Below, one piece after another: positions 63,306-64,000 of a stretch of DNA of 64,000 bases (positions are counted from its first letter, which is position 1; each line of letters starts with the position of its first letter). This DNA is from CALOAD01 sp942491415. Lineage in GTDB: Bacteria; Cyanobacteriota; Vampirovibrionia; Gastranaerophilales; CALOAD01. Below the pieces are notes generated by a model. That model did no database searches and had not been told where the DNA came from. It saw only the letters and a program-made list of their open reading frames with translations. The stretch is from positions 62,001 through 126,000 of the forward strand of contig CALOAD010000020.1 of the NCBI GenBank assembly GCA_942491415.1, given 5' to 3'. Both the position numbers and the translations under genes were made by a program.

Positions 63306-63420
63306 TAGTTTTCAAGAAAATCCGATGCGGTAGTATTTTCTGAAAACGTCGCTCTCTGCTTACGCATACCGACTTGCAAAATTGTTTTATTTTCCTGATT
63401 ACTTTTTATATCGGTATATA
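63306..63420. repeat. Dispersed intergenic repeat, copy B
   Basis: Second copy of the element at 43181-43297. The inverted repeat is longer here: GTTTTCA(A)GAAAAT pairs with ATTTTCTGAAAAC. It lies between the metallo-hydrolase gene and the HD-domain gene. Confidence 0.8.
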
Positions 63421-63550
63421 TTAAGGTTTTAACCTTACCTTAATACTATGTCAATAATAAAAGTTTGTAAAATTACTTAAAAAAACTACTTTTTGCTATC
63501 AAAAAAAATCTTTAAAGGTTTTAATGCAACTGTACAAGGAAGGAATTAAA

Positions 63551-64000
63551 ATGATTTCAGCAATAAGCTCAAATTACAATTTAATAGCAAAGGCTGCAAA
63601 GTTAAATGGGAATAAAGCTCAAGCAAATCCCGTTTCGCAAAAGCCTATTCCTTTTACCGGTCAAAAAAAGGGTTTAGATAATTATGAAAATTCACGTATA
63701 AATTATGTTTACGCTTCAGCAAAACCTAATTGCAGTAATATAAAATATAATAAAAATGTTTTAGAAAAATACTTTGTGAATAAACCTTTAGAGCTTGTAA
63801 AGGGTGGCAAAAACAGTACTTTTTCGCTTATAGTTCCTGAATTTAAGAAAAATTTTGATAATAAACAAACAGGAGTTCATGCTTATACCGTTGGTTGGCA
63901 TATAATCAATGCATATAAAAATATGCATCAATTGCCTGATTTTCAAAAGATGAGTCCTAAAAATAAAATACTTTGTCAGTTGGCTATTTTGTTCCATGAT
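63551..64000 (+). CDS. N-terminal part of an HD-domain protein (runs off the window)
   Basis: 150 residues in frame to the last base, with AAGGAAGGAAT before the ATG. The N-terminus carries the lineage-like KPIPFTGQKKG after about 33 residues of variable sequence. The end, KILCQLAILFHD, looks like the first helix of a HD-superfamily phosphohydrolase, whose H-D pair begins there. This gene has no stop in the window. The catalytic part lies beyond it. Confidence 0.55.
   Translation, partial: MISAISSNYNLIAKAAKLNGNKAQANPVSQKPIPFTGQKKGLDNYENSRINYVYASAKPNCSNIKYNKNVLEKYFVNKPLELVKGGKNSTFSLIVPEFKKNFDNKQTGVHAYTVGWHIINAYKNMHQLPDFQKMSPKNKILCQLAILFHD

Overview
The window is AT-rich and gene-dense, with no rRNA, CRISPR array or insertion sequence. 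It looks like chromosome from an uncultured gut-type bacterium, most likely a Melainabacteria (Vampirovibrionia, Gastranaerophilales-like) genome. The reasons are lineage-style proteins with a short N-terminal F-[ST]-G-Q motif (PISFSGQP, PIPFTGQKK), FolE2 instead of the usual GTP cyclohydrolase, Gram-negative envelope machinery (a secretin-based pilus/secretion system), and tRNA genes without an encoded CCA. The taxonomic call is inference from style; no marker was compared with a database.

Layout. 1-4400: end of a COG3580/3581-type activase gene, a bacterial eRF1-like (Vms1/baeRF) protein, a broken phosphopantetheinyl transferase, beta-lysine acetyltransferase AblB, and a divergent small regulator pair around a palindromic operator. 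4500-9700: tRNA-Gln, a LysM protein, then a minus-strand operon phosphomannomutase / K+ channel / SppA / Yip1. 9900-22200: two orphan sugar ABC permeases, two large sensor kinases, a coiled-coil protein, two glycosyltransferases, and a BCCT osmolyte transporter. 22500-26300: a candidate structured RNA, a Xer recombinase, a lipoprotein, a BlaI-like repressor, a TadE-like protein and a cysteine-cluster protein. 26400-33400: a gluzincin peptidase, ComEC, a tandem repeat, a LuxR regulator with an altered receiver, TyrS, and an unlisted 37-aa membrane peptide. 33400-43500: an annexin-like protein, an HpcH/HpaI-type aldolase, PheS-PheT-hemerythrin-QueA, ThiG, a PLP decarboxylase, and a CAT-anticodon tRNA. 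43500-53400: Hsp20, small unknowns, a putative secreted zinc protease, a PfkB kinase, peroxiredoxin, the UDP-sugar operon galE-uxs-ugd, FolE2, and HU. 53600-64000: a U32-type protein, a type IV pilus/type II secretion operon (PilP-like lipoprotein, secretin, PilB/GspE ATPase, and PilC/GspF split into two reading frames), RlmH, a metallo-hydrolase and the start of an HD-domain protein.

The genes form several working groups. UDP-glucose, UDP-glucuronate, UDP-xylose and hexose-phosphate enzymes plus glycosyltransferases supply envelope polysaccharide. The pilus operon and ComEC could together support DNA uptake. AblB and BCCT point to osmoadaptation. The most interesting unexplained signals are a structured RNA candidate near 22.6 kb, a 74-bp tandem repeat with a diverged relative next to tyrS, a 115-bp dispersed intergenic repeat in two copies, an annexin-like bacterial protein, and the split pilC.
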